Source: Bin80 sp965209015
GTDB lineage: Bacteria; Bacteroidota; Rhodothermia; Rhodothermales; Bin80
Direction: 5' to 3'
Length of the DNA stretch: 64,000 nucleotides
NCBI GenBank assembly: GCA_965209015.1
Contig: OZ242367.1
Location: 1,984,001 to 2,048,000, forward strand
Shown: positions 36,522-46,267 of the stretch, one piece after another
Layout: every line of letters begins with the position of its first letter
Numbering within the stretch: the first letter of the stretch is position 1
Notes under the pieces: generated by a model
The model's input: the letters and a program-made list of their open reading frames with translations, nothing else
Databases searched by the model: none
Told to the model about the DNA's origin: nothing
Made by a program: the position numbers and the translations under genes

Positions 36522-38084
36522 CTACTCCCATTCAATCGTAGCAGGAGGCTTAGAGCTAATATCATACGCCACCCGATTAATCCCTCTCACCTCGTTCACG
36601 ATTCGATTGGCTACACATCCCAAAAAATTAAGAGGGAGCGTTGCCCAGTCCGCAGTCATTCCGTCTTTGCTGGTCACTGCTCTGAGTACACAGACCTGCT
36701 CATAGGTGCGCTCATCCCCCATGACCCCCACACTTTGAACAGGAAGAAGAACGGCAAACGCCTGCCATACCTCATGGTAATGGCCTTTCGCATGCAACTC
36801 TTCAATGAAGATACGATCAGCCTCTCGAACAAGATGAAGTGTTTTATCGGATACTGCGCCGAGAATCCGAACCGCCAGCCCTGGGCCAGGGAATGGGTGC
36901 CGATTGATCATTTCTTGTGGTAATTCAAGCAGACGACCAATCTCACGGACTTCATCCTTGAACAATTCCCGAAAAGGCTCCAAAATTTCAAATGGATGAT
37001 CCTCGGGTAGCCCCCCCACATTGTGATGTGTCTTAATGGTTACACTTGGCCCACTAAAGGACACACTTTCGATTACGTCTGGGTAGAGTGTCCCTTGCGC
37101 AAGAAATTTTGGCTTTTTACCAAGAGAAGAGGAAATAGTAGTCGTTGTCTCCTCAAAAACACGCACAAACGTGTTCCCGATAATGATACGCTTACGTTCG
37201 GGATCAATCACCCCGCGCAGGTTTGTCAAAAACTCTTCACTGGCATCAATTGCCTCCAAACGAATATGAAAGTGATCCCTAAATGTCTTCTGGACATTCT
37301 CCCATTCGCCATGCCGCAACAGTCCATTATCTACAAAAATACATGTGAGTTGATCCCCAATTGCTTTATGGATCAGACAAGCAGCCACTGAAGAATCTAC
37401 GCCTCCCGAGAGCCCCAAAATCACTTGATCTTCTCCTACGAGCTTTCTGATCTCGGTGATCTTCTGTTCTAAAAAAGAGGCCGGGGTCCAGTGACTTTGA
37501 CAGCCACAAATACTTCGAATAAAATTCTCGAAAATGCGATGTCCTCCTTCGGTGTGCACCACTTCGGGATGAAACTGTACCCCGTAATGTGGAAACGTCT
37601 TGTGGCGAAGAGCTGCAATTGGAGCACTTGCCGTATCTGCAATGATCTCATACCCATTGGGAATGTTGACAGGTAGATCCCCATGGCTCATCCAAACCTG
37701 GGTACCATTGTCAATTCCTGAAAGAAGGTCATCATTATGGAAGATACGTATCCGAGCACGACCAAATTCTCGATGGTCTCCCGCTTGAACTGTCCCACCG
37801 GTTGCATGCACCAGTGCCTGGAGCCCATAGCAGATCCCAAGGAGGGGCATAGGAGAACCATCGTTCTGACGTAACTGAAGAATCTTTGGGTCTAGTTGGG
37901 GGGCTCCTGCTTCATAGACCGAACTGGGGCCCCCAGAAAGCACGATGCCTTTTGCATCCACCAAATCACTCACTGGGGCAGTACATGGCAAGATTTCCGA
38001 AAATACTCCCGCCTCACGAATGCGGCGGGCAATCAGCTGGGTATACTGCGCCCCAAAATCAAGAACAATAATACGCTCAGCCAT
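36522..38084 (-). CDS. guaA: GMP synthase (glutamine-hydrolysing)
   Basis: 520 residues. The N-terminal class I amidotransferase domain has the nucleophile in LLGICYGLQAL and the His/Glu pair in GVQFHPEV. The ATP-pyrophosphatase domain carries the PP-loop LGLSGGVDSSVAA, and the C-terminal dimerisation domain is complete. It converts XMP to GMP. ATG 38084 is 8 bp after gcvH, so it ends the leuS-to-guaA transcription run. Confidence 0.97.
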   Translation of the reverse strand: MAERIIVLDFGAQYTQLIARRIREAGVFSEILPCTAPVSDLVDAKGIVLSGGPSSVYEAGAPQLDPKILQLRQNDGSPMPLLGICYGLQALVHATGGTVQAGDHREFGRARIRIFHNDDLLSGIDNGTQVWMSHGDLPVNIPNGYEIIADTASAPIAALRHKTFPHYGVQFHPEVVHTEGGHRIFENFIRSICGCQSHWTPASFLEQKITEIRKLVGEDQVILGLSGGVDSSVAACLIHKAIGDQLTCIFVDNGLLRHGEWENVQKTFRDHFHIRLEAIDASEEFLTNLRGVIDPERKRIIIGNTFVRVFEETTTTISSSLGKKPKFLAQGTLYPDVIESVSFSGPSVTIKTHHNVGGLPEDHPFEILEPFRELFKDEVREIGRLLELPQEMINRHPFPGPGLAVRILGAVSDKTLHLVREADRIFIEELHAKGHYHEVWQAFAVLLPVQSVGVMGDERTYEQVCVLRAVTSKDGMTADWATLPLNFLGCVANRIVNEVRGINRVAYDISSKPPATIEWE

Positions 38085-38092
38085 ACCGCAGG

Positions 38093-38476
38093 CTATGCAA
38101 CATGGTCAGCATACTCCTGTGCGGACAATAGTCCTGAGACCTGAGTGGGATCTGACAGGCTCACCTCAATCATCCATCCCTCGCCGAACGGATCCGAATT
38201 GACCAGTTCTGGATTCGCCTCAAGGGCAGGATTATGCTGAATGATTGTGCCCGTGACGGGAAAGAAGAGATCTGATACCGCCTTAACGGCCTCAACAGAT
38301 CCAAATATATCTCCTTGGTCAAACGTCTCCCCATTACCCTCCAGCTCAACGAATACGATGTCACCAAGCTCACTTTGGGCAAAATCAGTAATTCCAATGG
38401 TCACGGTATTCCCGTCGGAATGGAGGCGGACCCACTCGTGTTCTTCAGTATATTTTAGTTCTTTGGGAAGTTTCAT
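38093..38476 (-). CDS. gcvH: Glycine cleavage system H protein
   Basis: 127-residue lipoyl carrier of the glycine cleavage system. The lipoylated lysine lies in GSVEAVKAVSDL, and the fold starts TEEHEWVRLHSDGNTVTIGI. It shuttles the aminomethyl group between P, T and L proteins; gcvP and gcvT are not in the window. Spaced 9 bp from accC. Confidence 0.97.
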   Translation of the reverse strand: MKLPKELKYTEEHEWVRLHSDGNTVTIGITDFAQSELGDIVFVELEGNGETFDQGDIFGSVEAVKAVSDLFFPVTGTIIQHNPALEANPELVNSDPFGEGWMIEVSLSDPTQVSGLLSAQEYADHVA

Positions 38477-38485
38477 GGATGCAGT

Positions 38486-39838
38486 TTATGAATTTGAAAC
38501 AGTCTTCTTCAGCATTTGCTGCTCAACAAAATGTGTGTCAATCTCACCAGAAATGAATGCGGGATGTTTCAGTAATTCTTGATGAAATGGAATTGTTGTA
38601 GCCACTCCCTCTATAACCAACTCATCCAGCGCACGCCGCATCCTCTGAATCGCCCACTCTCGAGTGGGAGCATATGTGATCAGCTTTGCAATCATTGAGT
38701 CGTAGTAAGGTGGGATCGCGTACCCTGCGTAAACATGCGTATCCATTCGAACACCTGGACCTCCGGGAGGGTGAAACAACTGGATGACACCGGGAGAGGG
38801 TCGGAAATTTTTGTCAGGATCTTCCGCATTAATACGACACTCAATGGCATGACCTGTAATCTGAAGATCGGAATTGGGGAGTCCCTCGCCCATGGCGATT
38901 AGAATCTGCTGTCGTATCAGGTCAAATCCAGTGACTTCTTCGGTGACTGGATGCTCAACCTGTATTCGCGTATTCATTTCCATGAAGTAGAACTCTCCGG
39001 TCGAATCAAGCAGGAATTCGATCGTACCTGCGCCTTCATAGTCTACCGCTTCGGCTCCGGCAATTGCAGCGGCCCCCATACGGGTACGTAGGTCTTGATC
39101 TACGGCAATGGATGGAGCTTCCTCCAGTAGCTTTTGATGACGCCTCTGGATTGAACATTCTCTCTCCCCATAATGCCTAGCGGATCCTTTCCCATCTCCC
39201 ATGATCTGTAACTCAATGTGACGAGGCTTTTGCAGAAGCTTTTCCATATAGATATCGGAGTTACCGAATGCCGCTTCGGCCTCGGCCCGTGCAGCTTGGA
39301 ACTGAAGCTCAAAATCTTCGGCAGAAGAGACCGCTCGCATTCCACGACCTCCTCCTCCTGCACTGGCTTTGATCATCACAGGATACCCGATAGAATTCGC
39401 AATTCGTTTACCCTCTTCCACTGACGGAACGACCCCATCAGAGCCTGGAATCACCGGTACTCCCGCGGCACGCATCTGATCTTTGGCGCAGCTCTTGTCT
39501 CCCATCATAGCAATGGTTTCTGGCGATGGGCCGATAAATTTTATGTCATTGTCCGCACAAATTGCACTGAAAAGTGCATTCTCAGATAGAAACCCATATC
39601 CAGGATGAATTGCATCTGCACCGGTGACCTCAGCTGCCGCCGTAATCCGATCGGGCTTAAGATAGCTCTCTGTAGATGAGGCCGGGCCAATGCATACTGC
39701 CTCATCTGCATAGCGTACATGCAATGCTTCGGCGTCTGCCTTAGAGTAGACTGCAATAGTTTTTAATCCCAATTCCTTACAGGCACGAATGACCCGGAGG
39801 GCAATTTCTCCCCGATTTGCAATCAGAACTTTCTTCAT
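38486..39838 (-). CDS. accC: Acetyl-CoA carboxylase biotin carboxylase subunit
   Basis: 450 residues with the ATP-grasp biotin carboxylase fold: N-terminal KKVLIANRGEIALRVIRA, the glycine loop KASAGGGGRGMR, and MEMNTRIQVEHPVTE. It carboxylates the biotin on AccB, the first half-reaction of fatty-acid synthesis. ATG 39838 follows accB by 8 bp, forming an accBC pair. Confidence 0.97.
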   Translation of the reverse strand: MKKVLIANRGEIALRVIRACKELGLKTIAVYSKADAEALHVRYADEAVCIGPASSTESYLKPDRITAAAEVTGADAIHPGYGFLSENALFSAICADNDIKFIGPSPETIAMMGDKSCAKDQMRAAGVPVIPGSDGVVPSVEEGKRIANSIGYPVMIKASAGGGGRGMRAVSSAEDFELQFQAARAEAEAAFGNSDIYMEKLLQKPRHIELQIMGDGKGSARHYGERECSIQRRHQKLLEEAPSIAVDQDLRTRMGAAAIAGAEAVDYEGAGTIEFLLDSTGEFYFMEMNTRIQVEHPVTEEVTGFDLIRQQILIAMGEGLPNSDLQITGHAIECRINAEDPDKNFRPSPGVIQLFHPPGGPGVRMDTHVYAGYAIPPYYDSMIAKLITYAPTREWAIQRMRRALDELVIEGVATTIPFHQELLKHPAFISGEIDTHFVEQQMLKKTVSNS

Positions 39839-39846
39839 AGAGAACG

Positions 39847-40365
39847 TTATTCGGAGGAGTCAATAAACAGGAGAGGCTGATCATATTCTACTGCATCACC
39901 ATCATTCACTGCAATTTTAAGTACCACCCCATCCACTTCAGACTCAACCTCATTCATCAATTTCATAGCCTCCACAATGCATACCGTCTGGCCTTTCCTG
40001 ATCCGATCCCCAACCTGAACAAATGGATCGACATCCGGCGCCGGCTTTGCATAAAAAGTGCCAGGTGTAGGAGATAGAATCGGCGTACCACTCTCCACAT
40101 CAGATTGAATTGAGGGTTCGGGAGAGGGACTTTCTGGAGTCGAAGCTGAAGGGGTAGAAATAGGCGATATAGATTCTGTAATCACGGATACCCGCTCCGA
40201 TGGTACGGGCTGTGCAGCTGGGGCGGCATACTGCCGCACCAGAACTCTTACCCCATCTGCTTCAATTTCTACTTCAGCTGCTCCACTCTCATCAGCAATC
40301 GAGATCAATTCTCGAATGCGATCAAAATCCGTCTTGGACCAAGTTTTTGAAAAGAATTTAGGCAC
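39847..40365 (-). CDS. accB: Biotin carboxyl carrier protein AccB
   Basis: 172 residues. A helical N-terminus and an Ala/Pro/Ser-rich linker (about 55-95) lead to the C-terminal biotinyl domain, in which the biotinylated lysine lies in VEAMKLMNEVES. Start is GTG at 40365, the best start for the conserved helical N-terminus. Co-transcribed with accC; efp precedes it by 28 bp, a pairing seen in many bacteria. Confidence 0.95.
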   Translation of the reverse strand: MPKFFSKTWSKTDFDRIRELISIADESGAAEVEIEADGVRVLVRQYAAPAAQPVPSERVSVITESISPISTPSASTPESPSPEPSIQSDVESGTPILSPTPGTFYAKPAPDVDPFVQVGDRIRKGQTVCIVEAMKLMNEVESEVDGVVLKIAVNDGDAVEYDQPLLFIDSSE

Positions 40366-40393
40366 GTGACAATCTTGGTTGCTTACTAGGTGA

Positions 40394-40960
40394 CTATCCT
40401 GTTACTCGCGTGACATAATCACCTGTGTCTGTATTGACACGGACTAAATCACCTTCGGAGACGAATAGCGGTACATTAATGGTGGCACCACTCTCAAGTT
40501 TTGCCGGTTTGGTCGCTCCGGTTGCAGTATCTCCGCGGATACCGGGATCGGATTGAATGACTCGCAATTCCACATTCTTGGGTAACTCGGCCAGCAGTGG
40601 CTCCTCGGTTTCCGCATGAAACAAAATATCAATTTCTCCTCCCTCCTTTAAGAATTCCCGCTTCACTACATTCCCAACGGGTAGCGAAAATTGCTCATAG
40701 TCCTGCAGGTTCATAAAGTGCATCCCTAAGGAATCCTCATATAGGAACTGATGCTCACGGCGCTCAATCCGTGCACCCTGAACTTTCTCACCTGCCCGAA
40801 ATGTCTTATCTACTACGCGACCCGTCCGTACGTTTTTCAACGTTGTTCGGACAAAAGCTCCTCCTTTCCCAGGCTTGACATGCTGAAATTTCACGATCTG
40901 CCACAACTCACCGGCGATCTCCATGGTGAAGCCATTTCGAAAGTCTGTTGTGTCTGCCAT
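40394..40960 (-). CDS. efp: Translation elongation factor P
   Basis: 188 residues from ATG 40960 (a TTG one codon up is also in frame), the standard EF-P length. The tip loop KPGKGGAFVRTTLKN contains the lysine that may be modified. EF-P rescues ribosomes stalled on consecutive prolines. No lysine-modifying enzyme (EpmA/EpmB or EarP) is adjacent. Lies upstream of accBC. Confidence 0.97.
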   Translation of the reverse strand: MADTTDFRNGFTMEIAGELWQIVKFQHVKPGKGGAFVRTTLKNVRTGRVVDKTFRAGEKVQGARIERREHQFLYEDSLGMHFMNLQDYEQFSLPVGNVVKREFLKEGGEIDILFHAETEEPLLAELPKNVELRVIQSDPGIRGDTATGATKPAKLESGATINVPLFVSEGDLVRVNTDTGDYVTRVTG

Positions 40961-41032
40961 CAATTGATGCTACAAAAATTTATGCAAATATACCAAGTAC
41001 GCACCTATTGTGCTTACAATTTACCCCACTAC

Positions 41033-41773
41033 TTATCGAAAAGGAGCTTCTATCTGTAAAAATGCTCCAAGATCTACGGTGCCCAGTACTCCTTCGTACT
41101 GGAACGGCTCCCCGTAGGTGCAACCAATAAGCTGTCCATAAGTGCGAGCACGCGACTCAACCCACTCTATAAAGCCAGAATTGGAAATATACGTTTCTGG
41201 TTCAGTGAATTCCTTTTTATACGCTGGACTATGAATCTGAGACTCATAACAAAGGAGTGCTTCTGTCCGTTTCTCCCACATCTGGGTCACATCAACAACA
41301 AATGTTGGCTCAAAATGTCGTATCTCGGCGAAGTAAAGCAAATGCTGGGGTCGCCATGGTGGTCTATTTTCACCATGCTTCAATTTTTCAAGTCCAGAAT
41401 AGAAACACGCATTGCGAACTAGGCGATGGGTGGCAAAATGGTCTGGATGTCGACATACCTGTGGATGGGTTATGACAAGGCGCGGACGCCATCTGCGCAG
41501 TACTCCAATAAGAGAGTGAAGGCCATCACTGGAGATATTTCCATCTGGGAGTCCGAGGTTCTCTCGTACGGAAAGTCCTAAGATGGATGCGGCGGCTTCT
41601 GCTTCTTGGGCTCTCAGTTCAACCGTTCCTCTCGTACCCAATTCACCTCGGGTCAGATCCAGGACACCAACCCGAAGCCCTTGCCGAACCGACAAAATCA
41701 CTGTCCCTCCCGCTGCCAGTTCGACATCATCTGGATGAGCGGCAATCGCCATTACATCAAGTTGGTCCGACAT
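41033..41773 (-). CDS. bshB1: Bacillithiol biosynthesis deacetylase BshB1
   Basis: About 246 residues of the LmbE/PIG-L zinc deacetylase family with metal motif AAHPDDVELAAGG and the second His set in HPQVCRHPDHFATHR. The pattern LDLTRGELGTRG is typical of BshB1, which removes acetyl from GlcNAc-malate in bacillithiol synthesis. The organism probably makes bacillithiol; bshA and bshC are not in the window. ATG 41773; 13 bp after leuS. Confidence 0.93.
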   Translation of the reverse strand: MSDQLDVMAIAAHPDDVELAAGGTVILSVRQGLRVGVLDLTRGELGTRGTVELRAQEAEAAASILGLSVRENLGLPDGNISSDGLHSLIGVLRRWRPRLVITHPQVCRHPDHFATHRLVRNACFYSGLEKLKHGENRPPWRPQHLLYFAEIRHFEPTFVVDVTQMWEKRTEALLCYESQIHSPAYKKEFTEPETYISNSGFIEWVESRARTYGQLIGCTYGEPFQYEGVLGTVDLGAFLQIEAPFR

Positions 41774-41786
41774 CAACCTTAGAGTT

Positions 41787-44378
41787 TTACACCACCAGGT
41801 TCAGGATCCGTCCCGGTACATAGATCTCTCTCTTCAGAGATTTAGAATCTAAGAACCGCTGAACATTGGGTTCACGCATTGCAGCACGGATCGCTTCCTC
41901 CTTCTCAGTCGCCGGAGAAACATGTATCGTGGCACGGATTTTCCCATTGACCTGTACAGGCAATTCAATCAAATCTTCAACTAAGTATTCATGGTTAGGC
42001 TCAGGCCAAGGAGCGTAGGCTAACGATTCTTGATGTCCAAGGTGAGACCAAAGCTCTTCGGCAATATGAGGGGCAAATGGGGCAAGAAGTAGAATGAATG
42101 GATCTGCAATCATTCTTGGCAACTCATCCCACTTAAAGGCTGCATTCACGAACTCCATCAGAGCAGCAATCGCAGTATTCATGCGAAGGGCTTCAATATC
42201 ATTGGTCACGCGATCAATCGTTTGGTGGAGAACACATAATTGATTCCGATCCGGTTGATCTTCACTCAGGGGTTGCTCCGTAAATAATCGCCAGATGCGA
42301 CCCAGAAATCGGAATGTTCCATGGACTCCACGAGTATTCCATGGTTTGACTTGCTCTAAGGGTCCCATAAACATCTCATATAGCCGAAAGGCATCTGCCC
42401 CATACTGCTCAATTATCTCGTCAGGATTGATGACATTACCTCGACTTTTGCTCATTTTGAATGCTCGAGCTTCAACCTGAATATGTGGAACATCTTTGAG
42501 TACCAGAATATCTCCAACTCTGACTAGCGCGTCTTCATCAACCCGTATGGACTTCAATATCTCGCCGGAATGTAACTCCCTCCCAGAGCTCACATGATCG
42601 GCACTGACCCACTGGCCTGTTTTGCTATTTTTCCATGCAGTGTATTCAAGTTCACCTAGGATCATTCCCTGATGAACTAATTTGGCAAAAGGCTCTGGCG
42701 TGGATAGGATACCTACATCATATAGCACCATATGCCAGAAACGTGCATAAAGCAAATGGAGTACTGCATGCTCAGCACCGCCGATATAGAGGTCTACTGG
42801 CATCCAGTACTTCTCTAATTCTGGGTCAACCAGTCGCTTAGAGTTATGTGGATCAATGAAACGTAGGAAGTACCAACAAGAACCTGCCCATTGGGGCATG
42901 GTGTTGGTTTCTCGACGTGCCATCTGCCCCGTGTCGGGATTGGTTGTGTTTAGCCAGTCCTCCGCCAATGCAAGGGGGCCCTCGGGTGTCCCGCTTGGTT
43001 TAAACTCTTCCAGTTCGGGCAGCGTGATTGGAAGTGCATTCTCCGGTAGCGAACAAACTTCTTCATGTTCAAAGACAACCGGGATGGGCTCGCCCCAGTA
43101 TCGTTGTCGGGAAAAAAGCCAGTCACGTAATTTATAGTTTACTTTGCGACGCCCTACATTATGTTCTTCAAGCCATTGGAGAATCTCTTTTTTTGCCTCC
43201 TCCACATACAATCCATTAAGAAAGTCACTGTTTATGGCGGGTCCGTCTCCGGTATAGGCTAAGCCAGTAAACTCAGGAGGGGGCTGCACTGTCCGCCGAA
43301 TCGGAAGGCCATATTTGGCAGCGAAGGCCCAGTCTCGCTCATCTTGTCCAGGGACTGCCATGATCGCACCGGTTCCGTAGGAAGACAGAACATAATCTGC
43401 TATCCAGATGGGAATAGATTCATGGTTTACGGGATTGATGGCACATGCCCCGGTATATACGCCTGTTTTTTCTTTTTGGAGTTCGGTGCGTTCCAGGTCG
43501 CTTTTACGAGATGCGCGCTCCATATAGCGACGGACTTCATCAAGCTGGTCATCGGATGCAATTTGCTCAACCAGAGGGTGTTCAGGGGCTAGCACCATGT
43601 ACGTTGCACCAAAGAGAGTATCTGGGCGAGTGGTATAAACACGGATATAGGAATCCTCCGAGTTTTTGACTTTAAAATCTATGTCTGCCCCTTCACTACG
43701 CCCGATCCAGTTGCGCTGCATTTCCTTCGTGCTTGCGGGCCAATCCATCTGGTCAAGTCCATCCAACAAACGCTCAGCATACTGCGTGATACGTAGAACC
43801 CACTGTCGTAGCATCCGTCTTTCACATGGATGTCCTCCAATATCACTTTTGCCATCTACAACTTCTTCATTGGCTAGCGTGGTTCCCAATGCTTCGCACC
43901 ACCAGACAGGTACCTTTGCTTCATACGCTAGACCACGTTCAAGAAGCTTTAGGAAAATCCACTGTGTCCATTTAATGTAATTGGGATCGGTCGTATCTAC
44001 CTCACGATCCCAATCATAAGAAAATCCGAGAGATTTTAGTTGCTTCCTGAAGCGGGCAATATTTCGTTCGGTGGTGATACGTGGATGGGTTCCGGTTCGC
44101 AGTGCATATTGTTCGGCGGGGAGTCCAAATGCATCCCATCCGATCGGATGAAGTACATTGAAGCCACACATCCGCTTGTACCGAGCCACAATGTCTGTGG
44201 CTGTATATCCTTCTGGATGACCAACATGTAATCCGGCTCCGCTTGGGTAGGGAAACATATCCAGTACATAGTACTTGGGTTTTGTGGTATCTACTTTGAG
44301 CGGCGTATGGAATATCTTCTTTGACTCCCAGAAGGTTTGCCACCTGCTTTCGATTTCTCGAAAAGGGTATATCGCCAT
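41787..44378 (-). CDS. leuS: Leucyl-tRNA synthetase
   Basis: 863-residue class I synthetase. The HIGH-type motif HVGH is at 51-54 and the KMSKS motif (FKMSKSRGNV) near residue 642; a CP1 editing domain and zinc-less insert lie between. C-terminal anticodon-binding and LeuS-specific domains are present. ATG 44378 is separated from dnaJ's stop by 109 bp. Confidence 0.97.
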   Translation of the reverse strand: MAIYPFREIESRWQTFWESKKIFHTPLKVDTTKPKYYVLDMFPYPSGAGLHVGHPEGYTATDIVARYKRMCGFNVLHPIGWDAFGLPAEQYALRTGTHPRITTERNIARFRKQLKSLGFSYDWDREVDTTDPNYIKWTQWIFLKLLERGLAYEAKVPVWWCEALGTTLANEEVVDGKSDIGGHPCERRMLRQWVLRITQYAERLLDGLDQMDWPASTKEMQRNWIGRSEGADIDFKVKNSEDSYIRVYTTRPDTLFGATYMVLAPEHPLVEQIASDDQLDEVRRYMERASRKSDLERTELQKEKTGVYTGACAINPVNHESIPIWIADYVLSSYGTGAIMAVPGQDERDWAFAAKYGLPIRRTVQPPPEFTGLAYTGDGPAINSDFLNGLYVEEAKKEILQWLEEHNVGRRKVNYKLRDWLFSRQRYWGEPIPVVFEHEEVCSLPENALPITLPELEEFKPSGTPEGPLALAEDWLNTTNPDTGQMARRETNTMPQWAGSCWYFLRFIDPHNSKRLVDPELEKYWMPVDLYIGGAEHAVLHLLYARFWHMVLYDVGILSTPEPFAKLVHQGMILGELEYTAWKNSKTGQWVSADHVSSGRELHSGEILKSIRVDEDALVRVGDILVLKDVPHIQVEARAFKMSKSRGNVINPDEIIEQYGADAFRLYEMFMGPLEQVKPWNTRGVHGTFRFLGRIWRLFTEQPLSEDQPDRNQLCVLHQTIDRVTNDIEALRMNTAIAALMEFVNAAFKWDELPRMIADPFILLLAPFAPHIAEELWSHLGHQESLAYAPWPEPNHEYLVEDLIELPVQVNGKIRATIHVSPATEKEEAIRAAMREPNVQRFLDSKSLKREIYVPGRILNLVV

Positions 44379-44487
44379 TTAAGATAGGATCAGACCTTGA
44401 CGGAGTGGGTATGCACAACTTCAAGGCAAGCTCTTGAATTGGAAGTTACGCGAATCCGTGCGACTTGTTATGAATCTTGAAATTGGA

Positions 44488-45645
44488 TTAGACAAACGCG
44501 TCTTTTACTCTTGAGAAGAACGATTTATTCTTCGCCGACTCCTCAGGGTTAAACGAGTTTGACTCCCGGAGTTTCTCCAGCACTTTTTTATCTGAATCAG
44601 AGAGATCTTGGGGGATCCATACACGAACTCGAATCAACTGATCTCCTTTTCTGGAGGATTTTAGTTGTCCAAGTCCTTTTCCCTGCATTCGGAGAATTTT
44701 ACCGGACTGGGTTCCTGACGCAATTTTTATGCTTGCCCGTCCGGTGAGTGTTGGCACTTCAAGGTCTGCACCCAGTGCTGCATCTGGGAAAGAAATTTCC
44801 AAGTTATAAATCAGATCACTCCCTCTACGAATAAAATATTCATGTGCTTTTTCGCGAATCTCAATCCTCAGATCTCCGGCTCTGCCTCCACGGGCGCCAG
44901 AATGTCCTTGACCTCGCAGATTGATCACCATCCCATCTTCAACTCCTGCCGGCACTCTTACTTTGATGGATGATTCACCGTCAAGTCTCCCCTGCCCTCT
45001 ACATTCTGCACACGCTTCCTCAATAATCTGACCTTCCCCCCGACACTTGCTACACTCGGATACGCTCACAAATTGTCCCATAGGCGTACTACGTACACGG
45101 CGTTCCTCACCGATGCCATTGCATCCGGTGCATCGCTTCAATTGACTGGGGCCGCCCTTAGCGCCACTCCCTTCACACATTCGGCATGGAGTCAGTCGAC
45201 GTACTTTGACACGCTTTTCGGTTCCATCTGCAATTTCCTCAAGGGTTAAAGCCAACTGTTGACGTATCGTACCTCCCGGTTGGCCTCGCTCTCGTGTTTG
45301 CTGTCGCCTTGCTCCAAAAAAATCATCAAACACCCCTCCCCCTCTTGATCCACCGAAGATATCACTGAACGCGCTGAAAACATCATTCACGTCAGAGAAT
45401 CCTTGGGGGCCGCCACCATTAGACGCTCGCAGTCCGTCTTCGCCATAACGATCATACAGACTCCGCTTTTCTTTGTCGCTTAGCACTTCGTAAGCTACGG
45501 CTGCTTCTTTGAAACGAGACTCGGCAGCTTTATCTCCGGGATTACGATCTGGATGATTTTTGAGTGCTGTTTTGCGGTATGCTTTTTTGATTTCATCTGC
45601 AGAGGCGGTCCGACTAACACCCAAAATTTTATAATAATCACTCAT
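44488..45645 (-). CDS. dnaJ: Chaperone DnaJ
   Basis: 385 residues with all DnaJ type I parts: J domain with NHPDRNPGD (HPD motif), Gly/Phe-rich region (about 72-110), four zinc-finger CxxCxGxG repeats (CRMCEGSG, CTGCNGIG, CSKCRGEG, CAECRGQG), and C-terminal substrate-binding domains. It stimulates DnaK ATPase. Overlaps grpE by 8 bp; dnaK itself is elsewhere. Confidence 0.97.
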   Translation of the reverse strand: MSDYYKILGVSRTASADEIKKAYRKTALKNHPDRNPGDKAAESRFKEAAVAYEVLSDKEKRSLYDRYGEDGLRASNGGGPQGFSDVNDVFSAFSDIFGGSRGGGVFDDFFGARRQQTRERGQPGGTIRQQLALTLEEIADGTEKRVKVRRLTPCRMCEGSGAKGGPSQLKRCTGCNGIGEERRVRSTPMGQFVSVSECSKCRGEGQIIEEACAECRGQGRLDGESSIKVRVPAGVEDGMVINLRGQGHSGARGGRAGDLRIEIREKAHEYFIRRGSDLIYNLEISFPDAALGADLEVPTLTGRASIKIASGTQSGKILRMQGKGLGQLKSSRKGDQLIRVRVWIPQDLSDSDKKVLEKLRESNSFNPEESAKNKSFFSRVKDAFV

Positions 45646-46267
45646 TGGTATCCGCTTCGTCTGAAACAGCGGGATCAGTTGAGATTGCTACGATCACCTT
45701 TGCATGCCTGAGTACTTGATCTCCGAGACAATATCCAGCCTGACTCTCAAACAAGACCTGCCCTTCTTGTTCACCTTCCGGTGCGGGTGCTTGCCCAACA
45801 GCTTCATGAAAGTGTTCATCAAATGACTCTCCGAGTGTGTCAATCCGTTTGAGACCAAGTTTATTGAGTTCAGTGTTGAAGTTCTCCATGACAAGATTGA
45901 GTCCCGACTTGAGGGACACAAATGCATCGTCCTCGGACACTGCCTGTTCTGCGGCATTCAGAGAGCGATCTAGGTCATCCAAGATTGGTAGTAATGACCG
46001 AATGACACCTGCTCTGGCTCGTGATGACCAATCCGAACGCTGACCTTCCATTCTCCGACGATAGTTGGCGAATTCTGCTGCAATTCGAAGCCGCTGGTCT
46101 TTCTCGACGGCTAATTCCTCATTGCACTGCGTCAAAGGATCAGGAAGATGCTCCGTCTGAGAACCATTGAGTGATCTATTCTCACTTTGAAGTTCCGTTT
46201 CATTCTCTTCCAATGGAGAGGGTTGTCCGAGTGATTCGTCTTTTTCCTCCGAAAATTCCTCAGTCAT
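45638..46267 (-). CDS. grpE: Nucleotide exchange factor GrpE
   Basis: 209 residues: an acidic, low-complexity N-terminus (about 1-55), a long coiled coil, and the GrpE beta domain (FDEHFHEAVGQAPAPEGEQE, VLFESQAGYCLGDQVLRHAKV). It releases ADP from DnaK. It overlaps hrcA by 8 bp and dnaJ by 8 bp, so hrcA-grpE-dnaJ is one translationally coupled operon. Confidence 0.96.
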   Translation of the reverse strand: MTEEFSEEKDESLGQPSPLEENETELQSENRSLNGSQTEHLPDPLTQCNEELAVEKDQRLRIAAEFANYRRRMEGQRSDWSSRARAGVIRSLLPILDDLDRSLNAAEQAVSEDDAFVSLKSGLNLVMENFNTELNKLGLKRIDTLGESFDEHFHEAVGQAPAPEGEQEGQVLFESQAGYCLGDQVLRHAKVIVAISTDPAVSDEADTNE